A DNA stretch of 64,000 bases from DASYXT01 sp035934555 (lineage in GTDB: Bacteria > Verrucomicrobiota > Verrucomicrobiia > Limisphaerales > UBA8199), in the NCBI GenBank assembly GCA_035934555.1, contig DASYXT010000135.1, positions 62,001 through 126,000 of the forward strand. The letters run 5' to 3'. The notes under the pieces were generated by a model. The model did no database searches. It saw only the letters and a list, made by a program, of their open reading frames with translations, and was not told the origin of the DNA. This document shows, in pieces, positions 26,921 through 35,606 of the stretch (positions within the stretch are counted from its first letter, which is position 1; each line of letters opens with the position of its first letter). Made by a program: the position numbers and the translations under genes.

Positions 26921-29527
26921 TCAGCTCCTTTCAAAGTCCAGCTCCCCATCGTGCGCCTGCACCTTGATGCGGTCGCCGGCCTTGAAATCACCCACCAGCA
27001 GCTTCGTCGCGAGCGGATCCAGTAACAGGTCCTGAATCGCGCGCTTCAGTGGCCGCGCGCCGAATTGCGGGTCGTAGCCTTCCCTCGCCAGCAACTGGCG
27101 GGCGGAGCGGTCCACCTCCAGCGTTAACTGCTGCTGCGCCAGCCGCTTCTCCAGTTGGTGCAGTTGGATTTCGACAATCTGCCCAAGCTGCTTGTCGTCC
27201 AGGCTATGGAAGATGATGATGTCATCGACCCGGTTGAGGAACTCGGGCCGGAAATGGGAACGCAATTCAGTGCGCACCAGGCGCTCCATCTCCGCGTGTT
27301 CCTTCGGGCCGAGTTTGCCCGTCGTGTAGTATTCCTGAATGATCGGCGACCCGATGTTACTCGTCATGATCACAATGGTATTTTTGAAATCCACCGTCCG
27401 CCCCTGGCCGTCGGTGAGCCGGCCGTCATCCAGCACCTGCAACAGGACGTTGAAGACGTCGTGGTGCGCTTTCTCGATTTCATCGAACAGCACCACGCTA
27501 TAGGGCCGGCGGCGAACCGCCTCACTGAGCTGGCCGCCCTCTTCATAACCCACATACCCTGGCGGCGCCCCAATCAAACGCGCCACCGTGTGCTTCTCCA
27601 TATACTCGCTCATGTCGATGCGAATCATCGCGTTGGCGTCGTCAAAGAGGAACTCGGCCAGCGCGCGGGCAGTTTCAGTTTTGCCGACACCGGTCGGACC
27701 AAGAAAAATGAAAGACCCGATTGGCCGGTTGGGGTCCTGCAGACCGCTGCGGGACCGGCGCACCGCGTTCGACACCGCCTGGACGGCTTCTTGCTGGCCA
27801 ACGATGCGCTGCTGGAGGCGTTCCTCCATTTTCACCAGCTTTTGCCGCTCGGTTTCCAGCATGCGCGACACCGGGATACCCGTCCACGAAGCGACCACTC
27901 GCGCAATGTCTTCGTCGGTGACCTCCTCATGCAGCAACCGCTGCGCCGCGGGTTTCTCACGCAGCGCTTTCTCTGCGCCGGCAAGCTTCTGTTGCAACTC
28001 GGGCAGGCGTCCGTACTGAATCTGCGCGGCGAGATTCAGGTCACCACGGCGCTGGGCTTGTTCCAAGTCGATTTTGGCCTGCTCGAGTTGTCCGTTAATC
28101 ACGCCCACCGCGTTAATCGCCGCCTTCTCATTTTGCCATTCGGCCTTGAGCCGGCGTGATTTCTCCTTCAGATTCGCCAGGTCCTTTTCCAACTTCTTCA
28201 GCCGCTCGCGCGAAGCCTCGTCCTTTTCCTTTTTCAGCGCATTTTGCTCGATCTCCAACTGCATGATCTGCCGTTCGAGTTGGTCAATCTCCGTCGGCAT
28301 CGAGTCCAGTTCCATCCGCAACCGCGACGCCGCCTCGTCCACCAGGTCAATCGCTTTGTCCGGCAGGAACCGATCCGTGATGTAGCGATGCGAAAGCGTC
28401 GCGGCAGCGACCAGCGCCGAGTCCTGAATCCGCACGCCGTGATGCACTTCATAGCGCTCCTTGAGTCCGCGCAAAATCGCGATGCTGGCTTGGACCGACG
28501 GCTCAGCGACAAACACCGGCTGAAAACGCCGTTCGAGTGCGGGGTCTTTCTCAATGTGCTTGCGGTATTCATCAAGCGTGGTGGCGCCGATGGCACGCAA
28601 CTCCCCACGCGCCAACTGCGGCTTCATGATGTTGGCGGCGTCGGTGGCCCCTTCGGCGGCCCCGGCCCCTACCAGCGTGTGCAGTTCGTCAATGAACAAG
28701 ATAATGCGCCCTTCGCTCGAGACGATTTCCTTCAAGAAGGCTTTGAGACGATCTTCAAATTCGCCGCGGTACTTCGCCCCGGCAATCATCGCGCTCAGGT
28801 CCATCGCGACCAATCGCTTGTTCTTCAGGGTTTCCGGCACATCGCCGCTGACAATCCGCCGCGCCAGACCTTCCGCGATTGCCGTCTTGCCCACGCCGGG
28901 CTCGCCGATGAGCACCGGGTTGTTCTTCGTGCGCCGCGTCAGCACTTGCATCACCCGCCGGATTTCCTCGTCGCGGCCGATCACCGGGTCAATCTTCCCT
29001 TGCCGCGCCAGAGCCGTCAGATCGCGTCCGTACTTCTCCAGCGCCTGGAATTTGTCTTCGGGATTCGGATCGGTAACCCGCTGGTTGCCGCGCAAGTCAG
29101 CCAGGGCGCGCAAGACCTGGTCGCGCTTGAGCCCATGCGCTTGAAAAATTCGCTTCAGCGCCGTGCCGCCCTCCTCGAGCAAACCCAGCAAAAGATGCTC
29201 CGTGCTGATGTAATCGTCTTTGAGCTTGCCGGCTTCGGTCTGCGCCGCATCGAGAACCTTTTTCAACTCCGTGCTAAGAAACAGTTCGCTCGAACTGATT
29301 CCCTGGACTTTGTGGCGGCGGCCCAGTTCGCCTTCCAGGTCGGGCCGCAACTTGGCCGGCGGCACGCCGATTTTTTCCAGCAAGCTGGGGATGAGGCTGT
29401 CCTGCTGACCTAACATCGCCAACATCAGATGTTCCCCGTCAATTTGTTGATGCGAAAAGCCCTGCGCGATGCGTTGCGCTTCCTGCAACGCCTCTTGCGA
29501 TTTGATCGTTAACCGTTCCATGTCCAT
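26921..29527 (-). CDS. clpB: ATP-dependent disaggregase ClpB
   Basis: 868 residues, the usual ClpB length. Double Clp-N repeats at 1-145; first AAA+ domain with Walker A Gly208-Glu-Pro-Gly-Val-Gly-Lys214-Thr and Walker B Ile-Leu-Phe-Ile-Asp-Glu near 276-281; the long coiled-coil M domain at about 410-525 that separates ClpB from ClpA/ClpC; second Walker A Gly610-Pro-Thr-Gly-Val-Gly-Lys616-Thr. It rescues aggregated proteins with DnaK in the cytoplasm. ATG at 29527 follows GAGGGA; Met3 is an alternative start. No CIRCE element or clear heat-shock promoter is visible in the 297 bases upstream. It is convergent with the PbfA-like gene. Confidence 0.97.
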   Translation of the reverse strand: MDMERLTIKSQEALQEAQRIAQGFSHQQIDGEHLMLAMLGQQDSLIPSLLEKIGVPPAKLRPDLEGELGRRHKVQGISSSELFLSTELKKVLDAAQTEAGKLKDDYISTEHLLLGLLEEGGTALKRIFQAHGLKRDQVLRALADLRGNQRVTDPNPEDKFQALEKYGRDLTALARQGKIDPVIGRDEEIRRVMQVLTRRTKNNPVLIGEPGVGKTAIAEGLARRIVSGDVPETLKNKRLVAMDLSAMIAGAKYRGEFEDRLKAFLKEIVSSEGRIILFIDELHTLVGAGAAEGATDAANIMKPQLARGELRAIGATTLDEYRKHIEKDPALERRFQPVFVAEPSVQASIAILRGLKERYEVHHGVRIQDSALVAAATLSHRYITDRFLPDKAIDLVDEAASRLRMELDSMPTEIDQLERQIMQLEIEQNALKKEKDEASRERLKKLEKDLANLKEKSRRLKAEWQNEKAAINAVGVINGQLEQAKIDLEQAQRRGDLNLAAQIQYGRLPELQQKLAGAEKALREKPAAQRLLHEEVTDEDIARVVASWTGIPVSRMLETERQKLVKMEERLQQRIVGQQEAVQAVSNAVRRSRSGLQDPNRPIGSFIFLGPTGVGKTETARALAEFLFDDANAMIRIDMSEYMEKHTVARLIGAPPGYVGYEEGGQLSEAVRRRPYSVVLFDEIEKAHHDVFNVLLQVLDDGRLTDGQGRTVDFKNTIVIMTSNIGSPIIQEYYTTGKLGPKEHAEMERLVRTELRSHFRPEFLNRVDDIIIFHSLDDKQLGQIVEIQLHQLEKRLAQQQLTLEVDRSARQLLAREGYDPQFGARPLKRAIQDLLLDPLATKLLVGDFKAGDRIKVQAHDGELDFERS

Positions 29528-29824
29528 ATCAATCCCTCGTATGCTTACCGCGGGCAGAGCCGCTTGCCCCTCGACTCATCTTGCCCCTGTACTCTTAATT
29601 CCTGCAAAAATTCCGTCAAGGACGGGTTGAGCAGGCGTGAGACGGCAATGGCGGGATGGAGCGTGCAGTTTACTTCGCAACCGGGCCAGCGCGAAACCGC
29701 GCCGCGAATTCTCCGGACCGGCCTCAGTTCGGACCTTGCTGTGGCTGAATTCCACGCTCCGGCGAACGCCGTTTGACTTAACCTGCCAATTTCTTAAGCT
29801 TAGCCCGTATTAGGGTACCAGACC
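29528..29824. other. Divergent intergenic region between clpB and the ketosynthase gene
   Basis: 297 bases between clpB (minus) and the ketosynthase (plus). Only the clpB ribosome-binding site (GAGGGA complement, close to 29527) is recognisable. No convincing open frame, hairpin, CIRCE-type repeat or tRNA was seen. Confidence 0.5.
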
Positions 29825-31066
29825 GTGTTATTTCCACGTCCCCAACTGACCCAACCGCCCCCGCGTGTCGTCGTCACCGGCGCGGGAATTATTACCGCCC
29901 TCGGCCGCGGGTGGAGCAGCAACGCCCTTGCCTTCCGCAACGGGCGCCTTGGGTTTCGGCCGATAAAACTTTTCGACGCTTCCCGCCAGCGGGTTAAAAT
30001 CGCAGCCGAAGTGGACCTCCCCCCTGCCCTCCCCGCGACTCACCTGACGGCACGGCAGGTTTCACGGATGGAGCGCGCCTCGAAACTTTTGCTGCTCGCG
30101 AGCCATGAAGCCTGGAGTCAAGCGGGTTGGGCGCCCACGGACGAATTGCCGTTGGTGCTCGGAACCACCAGCGGCGGCATGACGCTCGGCCAGGACCTCT
30201 ACCGGCAATCGCTCCAGCCGGGTGCAAGCCGGCGCGGCCAGGCCTCGCGGGTGGTTCATTATCAACCGCAGCGCCAGGCACTCGACTTGATGGAGGCGTT
30301 CGGCTTTAGCGGGCCTATTACGATTATCGCCAACGCCTGCGCCTCGGGCGGCAATGCCATCGGCCATGCCTGGCATTTGTTGCGCAGTGGCCGCGCACCC
30401 CGCGTGTTTGCCGGCGGTTATGAAGCTCTCAATCACCTGGTATTTGCCGGCTTCGATTCGCTCCAGGCGTTGTCCCCGACCCAATGCCGCCCGTTCGATG
30501 CCCGGCGCGATGGCCTCGCCCTGGGCGAGGGCGCAGCAATGCTGGCGTTGGAAACGCTCGACCACGCGCGGCGGCGCGGCGCGGAGATTCTTGGTGAGCT
30601 GGTTGGCTACGGCGCGGCGACTGATGGCCATCATTTAACCCAACCGCATCCGGAAGGAAACGCCGCTTTCGCCTCGATGACGGCTGCCTGCCACAGCGCC
30701 GGCCTCCGACCTGAGCAGATTGGGTATGTGAATGCCCACGGCACGGGCACTTCACTGAACGACAGCGCCGAAGCCGCCGCGCTCAATCGCTGGGCCGGCA
30801 CCGGCGTATCCAAACTGCGCGTCAGTTCGACCAAGGCCAGCGTGGGCCATTTGCTTGGAGCCGCGGGTGCGGTGGAAGCGGTCATTTGCCTCATGGCACT
30901 AGGCGGCCAGTGGCTGCCGCCTACAGCAACACTGCAAGACCCCGATGCCGCTTGCCAATTCGAGCTGCCACGCCGTTCGGTGGATGCCAAATTCGATTAC
31001 GCGCTCAGCAACTCGTTCGGGTTCGGTGGCGCCAATGCGACCCTGATTTTCCGGAGGTGGTCTTGA
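29825..31066 (+). CDS. Beta-ketoacyl-ACP synthase (FabF/KSalpha-like)
   Basis: 413 residues from GTG 29825, with the conserved Arg-Val-Val-Val-Thr-Gly-Ala-Gly-Ile starting at residue 14. The catalytic set is complete: Cys172 in Ala-Cys-Ala-Ser-Gly-Gly, His305 in Asn-Ala-His-Gly-Thr-Gly-Thr, Lys337 in Ser-Thr-Lys, His342 in Gly-His-Leu-Leu-Gly-Ala-Ala-Gly. It condenses malonyl-ACP with an acyl chain. It overlaps the following Cys-less ketosynthase by four bases, the arrangement of KSalpha/chain-length-factor pairs in type II polyketide and aryl-polyene-like systems. The usual fab operon genes (fabD, fabG) are not nearby, so a specialised product rather than housekeeping lipid is likely. Confidence 0.88.
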   Translation: MLFPRPQLTQPPPRVVVTGAGIITALGRGWSSNALAFRNGRLGFRPIKLFDASRQRVKIAAEVDLPPALPATHLTARQVSRMERASKLLLLASHEAWSQAGWAPTDELPLVLGTTSGGMTLGQDLYRQSLQPGASRRGQASRVVHYQPQRQALDLMEAFGFSGPITIIANACASGGNAIGHAWHLLRSGRAPRVFAGGYEALNHLVFAGFDSLQALSPTQCRPFDARRDGLALGEGAAMLALETLDHARRRGAEILGELVGYGAATDGHHLTQPHPEGNAAFASMTAACHSAGLRPEQIGYVNAHGTGTSLNDSAEAAALNRWAGTGVSKLRVSSTKASVGHLLGAAGAVEAVICLMALGGQWLPPTATLQDPDAACQFELPRRSVDAKFDYALSNSFGFGGANATLIFRRWS

Positions 31067-32115
31067 GTTCTGTTGCAATCCGCGGCTGGGGTGCGGTAAC
31101 GCCAGCCGGTTGGGGAGTTGGACCCTTTCGCGAAGCGCTCACGCGCGGCGAGCCGCTCCCGACGACCGAGTTAGCCCGGCCAGGTGGCCAAAGCTTTCGT
31201 GTCCGCCCGGTGCCGCCCCCAGTAACACGCCCGCCTTTTCTGGCGGAGGCCAGATTACGCCGCACAAGTCCGATTGCGCATTTCGCTGTGGCGGCCGCCC
31301 TCGAGGCGCTCGGGCCGGATGCGCTGCCAACCAGTGAAAGCCGCCAGCGCCTCGGCATTATCTATTGCGCGATGGCGGGGTGCGTGAATTATTCGAGAAG
31401 ATTCTATGATGAAACGCTGCGCGACCCGGCGACAGCCAGTCCGCTGGTGTTTCCTGAAACTGTATTCAACTCGCCGGCGAGCCACCTGGCGTCGCTGTTG
31501 GGAACGCTCTCGCTCAACTACACGTTGGTCGGCGACCCCGGCACCTACCTTCAGGGCCTGGCGTTGGCCGCCGATTGGTTGCTGACGGATACCGTGGACG
31601 CTTGCCTGGTCATCGGCGCTGAAGAACTTGATTGGCTCGTCGCCGAGGCCTTGCGTTTATTCAGCCACCAGAGTGTTCTCAGTGCCGGCGCCGGCGCCCT
31701 GTACCTGGTGCGTTCCAGGAATGAGCCTCGCGAAATCCGGCTCGAACATGTCACCGCTCCTCAGAATTTCCTCGCGCGCCAGCCCCGAGTGACGGCCGCG
31801 CGCCGCGTCCGCCAAGCCCTGCCCTTGGCATCTCAAAACACGTTACTATGCGACGGTCTGCAAGGCGCGCCCTTGCTCGACACCGCGGAGGCCGAAGTTT
31901 GGGCCGACTGGCCGGGACCGCGGCTCTCACCCAAACGGATTTGCGGCGAGGCGTTTATGGCGGGTGCGGCGTGGGAATGCGTTGCAGCGTTGGACGCGCT
32001 TTCGCGGCAGGTGTCGTCAACCGCTATCGTGAGCGTCATGGGGTGCGACCAGGAAGCCATCGCGACGCAGTTTGGTTTCGCCTTCGAACCAGCCGCGAAA
32101 TGTACCCCTCAGTGA
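31063..32115 (+). CDS. Degenerate ketosynthase, chain-length-factor-like
   Basis: 350 residues. I choose the TTG at 31063: it overlaps the previous stop (TTGA) and follows GGAGG at 31053-31057. GTG 31057 is an alternative. The N-terminus (Ser-Val-Ala-Ile-Arg-Gly-Trp-Gly-Ala-Val-Thr-Pro-Ala-Gly) is ketosynthase-like, but the nucleophile loop reads Val-Gly-Asp-Pro-Gly-Thr around residue 156-161 with no Cys, and the His-Gly-Thr-Gly and Lys loops are not recognisable. Such proteins pair with an active ketosynthase and set chain length. Coupling to the gene upstream supports a heterodimer. It is followed by 305 bases holding repeat B copy 1. Confidence 0.72.
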   Translation: MSSVAIRGWGAVTPAGWGVGPFREALTRGEPLPTTELARPGGQSFRVRPVPPPVTRPPFLAEARLRRTSPIAHFAVAAALEALGPDALPTSESRQRLGIIYCAMAGCVNYSRRFYDETLRDPATASPLVFPETVFNSPASHLASLLGTLSLNYTLVGDPGTYLQGLALAADWLLTDTVDACLVIGAEELDWLVAEALRLFSHQSVLSAGAGALYLVRSRNEPREIRLEHVTAPQNFLARQPRVTAARRVRQALPLASQNTLLCDGLQGAPLLDTAEAEVWADWPGPRLSPKRICGEAFMAGAAWECVAALDALSRQVSSTAIVSVMGCDQEAIATQFGFAFEPAAKCTPQ

Positions 32116-32119
32116 ATGC

Positions 32120-32242
32120 GGGACCGGCACCGGAGCGCGGACTTTTAATCCGCAGCAGGGGCCCGAACGCACAAGCGCACCGCGACTTTTGCCAGCCCAC
32201 CTTCAATTCGAGTGTTGCTACGGGTTAAAGCCCGCGCTCCGC
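32120..32242. repeat. Palindromic repeat family B, copy 1
   Basis: Imperfect inverted repeat filling much of the gap between the ketosynthase-like gene and the ACP gene. The left arm starts CGGAGCGCGGACTTTTAA (32131) and the right arm ends CCCGCGCTCCG (32241). The interior carries CCCGAACGCACAAG and, complementary on the other side, a CTTCAATTCGAGTGTTG segment. Copy 2 at 58458-58583 has the same parts in reversed order, so the elements lie in opposite orientation. The remaining bases of the gap (32243-32420) show no gene. Confidence 0.75.
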
Positions 32243-32420
32243 CCGAGTTCAGTGAGGGGTACGGCTAGCGCCAGTGGAGCATTGGCAGCGCCCAGCTCCG
32301 GCGGCTCAGGCCACCATGCCCTCAACGGCGCACGAAAACTCTTACCTGGGCTTTTTCTGGCTTGTGCGCAGGCGCATTCCATTACAGCTTTAATTAACCG
32401 TGGACCGTTGAATAATTAGC

Positions 32421-32681
32421 ATGGAACAATCGTTGAAAGACCGCATTAAGCAGCTCATGGTAGAAAACCTGATGCTGCAAATCAGCGTCAAAGACATTGG
32501 TGATGACACGCCTCTATTCGGGCCGGGCAGCCTGGGCCTGGACTCGGTGGATGCGCTGCAATTAGTGGTGGCGTTGGATAAGAATTTCGGCCTCAAAATC
32601 CGTGATCCCCAGGCGGCCAAGGATATCCTGCGCAATGTGAATTCGATTGCCCAGGCGGTGGAGGAAAAACTCGCGGCCTGA
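32421..32681 (+). CDS. Acyl carrier protein
   Basis: 86 residues, acidic four-helix carrier. Ser42 in Gly-Leu-Asp-Ser-Val-Asp-Ala-Leu-Gln-Leu is the phosphopantetheine attachment site. It differs from housekeeping AcpP, which normally reads Asp-Ser-Leu-Asp, and has the Leu-Phe-Gly-Pro-Gly-Ser-Leu-Gly-Leu lead-in seen in specialised carriers. It would hold the growing chain for the ketosynthase pair upstream and possibly present it to the flavoprotein downstream. Confidence 0.9.
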   Translation: MEQSLKDRIKQLMVENLMLQISVKDIGDDTPLFGPGSLGLDSVDALQLVVALDKNFGLKIRDPQAAKDILRNVNSIAQAVEEKLAA

Positions 32682-32757
32682 CCGCTCTGGCGTGGTGTTC
32701 GCCGCTGCATTCGCCTCCTGCCTTGCTTCTGTGCCGGAGTATGCTTCCTTTTAGACA

Positions 32758-34083
32758 ATGTCTCTCCAGGTTTACGATGCGCTGATCATTGGCGGGGGCC
32801 CCGGTGGCAGCACCGCTGCTACCCTCCTGGCACGCGCTGGCAAACAGGTTCTGGTTCTCGAAAAGGAGCGGTTTCCTCGCTTCCATATCGGCGAGTCGTT
32901 GCTGCCGTACAATCGGCGCATCTTTGAGGAGTTGGGCGTCCTGCCGGCACTCGAAGCCATGGGCTATCCCGCTAAGCTCGGCGCGCAGTTTCACCTGGGC
33001 AACCGCAGCAAAGCCCTCAAACTGGTTTTCCGCAATGGCCAATTCACTCGCGAAACGCGCGCGTTCCAGGTCGAACGCGCGACATTCGACCACATCCTGC
33101 TGAAGCATGCGCGCGGCTCCGGCGCCGATATTCGCGAGGGCTGGACGGTGAGCAACTACACCGCTGGACCGGACAACGTGACGTTACAAGCCCGCGAGCG
33201 GGACGGTCAGCTCCAATCATTCCAAGGCAAGTTCCTGCTGGACGCCAGCGGGCGCGGCAATTTCACTGGCAACAAGGAAAAGTTGCGCATCGTCCACCCA
33301 CACCTCAAGAAGGTGGCGCTGTTCGGTCACTTTGAAGATGTTGAGCTGGATTCCGGGCCCGCTCGAGGAGACACCGTCATTGTGCGGCTGGACAACAAAT
33401 GGTTTTGGCTCATCCCCGTAAGTGACCGCAAAGTCAGCATCGGGTGTGTGATGGACCAGGAGGAATTTGCGCAGACGCGGCAAGCGCCGGGCGCGCTGTT
33501 TAGCCGTTTGTGGCAATCCAGCGCGGAAATGCGGGCGCGAATGGCCCACGCCACACCGCTGACCGAGATTCAGGCGACCAGCGATTTTTCTTACTATAAT
33601 CGGCGGTTGGTTGGCCCACGGTTGTTGCGTGTGGGTGATGCGGCTGGGTTCATGGACCCGATTTTTTCGGCGGGTGTGTACCTGGCGATGTATTCGGGCA
33701 AGCTGGCGGCGCAAGTCGTGCTGAAATCACTAGCCGCGAACGATGGTGGCGCGGCCAGGCTGAGGCGTTATGAAAAGCGCGTGTTCCGCGCCATGCAGGT
33801 CTATTGGGAAATGGTCGAGCGCTTTTACACCACACCGTTCCTGGAGTTATTTATGGAACCGCGGCCCAAGTTCAATCTGCCGGACGCAATCGTCGCCATT
33901 TTGGCCGGAGAGGTCGAGGGCGGCTGGGGCATCACGTGGCGTCGCCTTTTGTTCTTCTCGTTGGTGAGAGCGCAAGCACATTGGCCGCTCGTGCCGAGGC
34001 TTTCTTTCGCCGAACCGCCATCTGAAATGGGAACGAGCCAAAACCCGCGACAGGCCGTTAATGAAACGATCAATCGCCTGTAG
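32758..34083 (+). CDS. FAD-dependent oxidoreductase of the halogenase/geranylgeranyl-reductase type
   Basis: 441 residues. The FAD-binding Gly12-Gly-Gly-Pro-Gly-Gly-Ser opens the protein, followed by Glu-Lys-Glu-Arg-Phe-Pro-Arg-Phe-His-Ile-Gly-Glu-Ser-Leu-Leu-Pro, which is shared with flavin-dependent halogenases. Gly-Asp-Ala-Ala-Gly-Phe-Met-Asp-Pro is the second FAD motif. The Trp-x-Trp-x-Ile-Pro of true tryptophan halogenases appears only as Trp-Phe-Trp-Leu-Ile-Pro, and the catalytic Lys of halogenases could not be assigned. Relatives act on carrier-bound substrates or reduce polyprenyl chains. It is the last gene of the ketosynthase/ACP run, so I infer oxidation, halogenation or reduction of the ACP-bound product. 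Confidence 0.75.
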   Translation: MSLQVYDALIIGGGPGGSTAATLLARAGKQVLVLEKERFPRFHIGESLLPYNRRIFEELGVLPALEAMGYPAKLGAQFHLGNRSKALKLVFRNGQFTRETRAFQVERATFDHILLKHARGSGADIREGWTVSNYTAGPDNVTLQARERDGQLQSFQGKFLLDASGRGNFTGNKEKLRIVHPHLKKVALFGHFEDVELDSGPARGDTVIVRLDNKWFWLIPVSDRKVSIGCVMDQEEFAQTRQAPGALFSRLWQSSAEMRARMAHATPLTEIQATSDFSYYNRRLVGPRLLRVGDAAGFMDPIFSAGVYLAMYSGKLAAQVVLKSLAANDGGAARLRRYEKRVFRAMQVYWEMVERFYTTPFLELFMEPRPKFNLPDAIVAILAGEVEGGWGITWRRLLFFSLVRAQAHWPLVPRLSFAEPPSEMGTSQNPRQAVNETINRL

Positions 34084-34189
34084 CGCATTTCGGCGAGCCG
34101 CTGTTCGACTCAACCTTTTTTCAGTTTTTCAGATTTTAGGCGCAAAGGCGCCGTATTCCTAATTCGATATTCAGTATTCAGTTCGGCGG

Positions 34190-34921
34190 TCAGGAATGGG
34201 AGTGGGTGACCTTGGTTGCATGTTGCCACGCATGGACGACGTGGTGAACGATTTCATCCAACCCGACGCCATGTTTCACTTGCGCAAAAGCTACCGGTCC
34301 TTCGCCGCGCATCCGGCGCGCATCGCGCTCCATCACGCTCAAGTCTGCCCCGACGGCGGCCGCCAGGTCGGTTTTGTTCACCACTAGCAGGTCCGACTGG
34401 GTAATGCCAGGACCGCCTTTGCGTGGAATTTTGTCCCCGCCGGCAACGTCAATCACATAAATGGTATAGTCGGCAAGTTCACGGCTGAAATGGGCTGCGA
34501 GGTTATCACCGCCGGATTCAATCAGGAGCAGGTGTGGGTGGAACTGCCGGTGGAGGTCCTCCAATGCGAGCAGGTTGGCCGAGATATCTTCACGAATGGC
34601 GGCATGCGGGCAACCACCGGTTTCCACCGCGCGAATGTGGTCGGCAGCGAGCGCCTGGTGGCGAATGAGGAATTCGGCGTCTTCTTTGGTAAAAATGTCG
34701 TTCGTGACGGCGGCCAGCTTCAACTCAATGCGCAACACCCGGCAGAGGGCCAGCATCAGCGCGGTTTTGCCACTACCGACCGGCCCGCCTACGCCGACGG
34801 TGAACGCGCGGCGCTCGAAATCGCGCGCCAGCGGCACCGCCCGGGTTGCGAAAGCTCCGGGATGATTTAGCGGCGGATGCGTGTGTCCCTCCGGACCGTG
34901 AGAATGGGTGGTCGCGTTCAT
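34190..34921 (-). CDS. ureG: Urease accessory GTPase UreG with His-rich termini
   Basis: 243 residues. P-loop Gly-Val-Gly-Gly-Pro-Val-Gly-Ser-Gly-Lys-Thr at 43-53 and the nickel-binding Cys104-Pro-His106 are intact. It differs from the usual UreG (about 205 residues) by an N-terminal extension with His6, 8, 13, 15 and 20, and by a C-terminal tail with His226, 227, 230, 234, 240 and 242. UreG delivers nickel to urease using GTP. Histidine-rich UreG extensions in other organisms can store or hand over nickel. No ureE lies in this cluster, so the tails may do its job. It is the last gene of the urea run, ten bases after ureF. Confidence 0.95.
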   Translation of the reverse strand: MNATTHSHGPEGHTHPPLNHPGAFATRAVPLARDFERRAFTVGVGGPVGSGKTALMLALCRVLRIELKLAAVTNDIFTKEDAEFLIRHQALAADHIRAVETGGCPHAAIREDISANLLALEDLHRQFHPHLLLIESGGDNLAAHFSRELADYTIYVIDVAGGDKIPRKGGPGITQSDLLVVNKTDLAAAVGADLSVMERDARRMRGEGPVAFAQVKHGVGLDEIVHHVVHAWQHATKVTHSHS

Positions 34922-34931
34922 AGTTCAGAAA

Positions 34932-35606
34932 TCAGCTTTGAAAAAGGCGCGAGTACAATCGGTCCTGATTGGCTTGCCAGAGCTCGAGCAACGGCGCGAT
35001 TTGCGCCAGCTCTTCGAGTGCGAGAGTCTGGCAGCGAACCGAGACTTTTTCCGCCAAGGGCGCGACGCGCCGCTGGACGGCTTGGGCTTCGAGCGGACCA
35101 ACAATCCCCAACCGCACCGCGGCCGATACCAACCCGCGCAGGTGGAGAAACAGGAACAGCCGTGCGGCGTCGGAGCGGTCCACGCCCAATTCGCGCGTGA
35201 CCAAACCGAACACGGGCCCCAAGTGGCCGTGACTAGGGCGCCCAATATCAGCCTTGGCGAAATTACCCAGGCCGGGCGACGCAAAGATGCGTTGAGCCGA
35301 GGCCAGGAGGGCTTGTCCCTGCAAGCGACTGGCGCGATTGGCCACATGGTTGCTCAGAAAACAATCGCAAAGGCGATCCAACTCGAGAAAGGTTGTGGGC
35401 GCATCATGCGTCGCGGTAACAAACGGGAGCGCATTGTGCCCTGCCTGGCAAAGGCTCGCCTCGATAAATTGCCCAAGGTCAGTAGAGTCACGCAGCTCGC
35501 CTTGTTGCAAGGCGGACTCGAGACCGCCGGAATGCGCAAAGCCGCCGGCGGGGAATGCAGAGTCCGCCAACTGCCACAAGAGCCAATCCTGGTCTCGCTG
35601 CGCCAT
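34932..35606 (-). CDS. ureF: Urease accessory protein UreF
   Basis: 224 residues, helical. Residues 7-35 (Leu-Leu-Trp-Gln-Leu-Ala-Asp-Ser-Ala-Phe-Pro-Ala-Gly-Gly-Phe-Ala-His-Ser-Gly-Gly-Leu-Glu) are the UreF signature. UreF, with UreD/H, docks UreG on apo-urease and controls its GTPase. Its ATG overlaps the ureC stop by one base (TGATG), which indicates translational coupling. The C-terminal region (Leu-Glu-Glu-Leu-Ala-Gln-Ile-Ala-Pro-Leu-Leu-Glu) is the expected conserved helix. Confidence 0.95.
   Translation of the reverse strand: MAQRDQDWLLWQLADSAFPAGGFAHSGGLESALQQGELRDSTDLGQFIEASLCQAGHNALPFVTATHDAPTTFLELDRLCDCFLSNHVANRASRLQGQALLASAQRIFASPGLGNFAKADIGRPSHGHLGPVFGLVTRELGVDRSDAARLFLFLHLRGLVSAAVRLGIVGPLEAQAVQRRVAPLAEKVSVRCQTLALEELAQIAPLLELWQANQDRLYSRLFQS

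Noticed and set aside
27155..29413. Two long plus-strand open frames opposite clpB
   Set aside because: Both mirror the clpB reading frame; composition is Arg/Gln/His-rich without motifs.
30886..31062. N-terminal extension of the second ketosynthase into the first
   Set aside because: The extension lies wholly within the upstream coding sequence, and a ribosome-binding site directly precedes the TTG at 31063.
34128..34160. Hairpin GGCGC-AAAG-GCGCC between the convergent flavoprotein and ureG genes
   Set aside because: The stem is short and has no T-run on either side, so it is not a convincing terminator.
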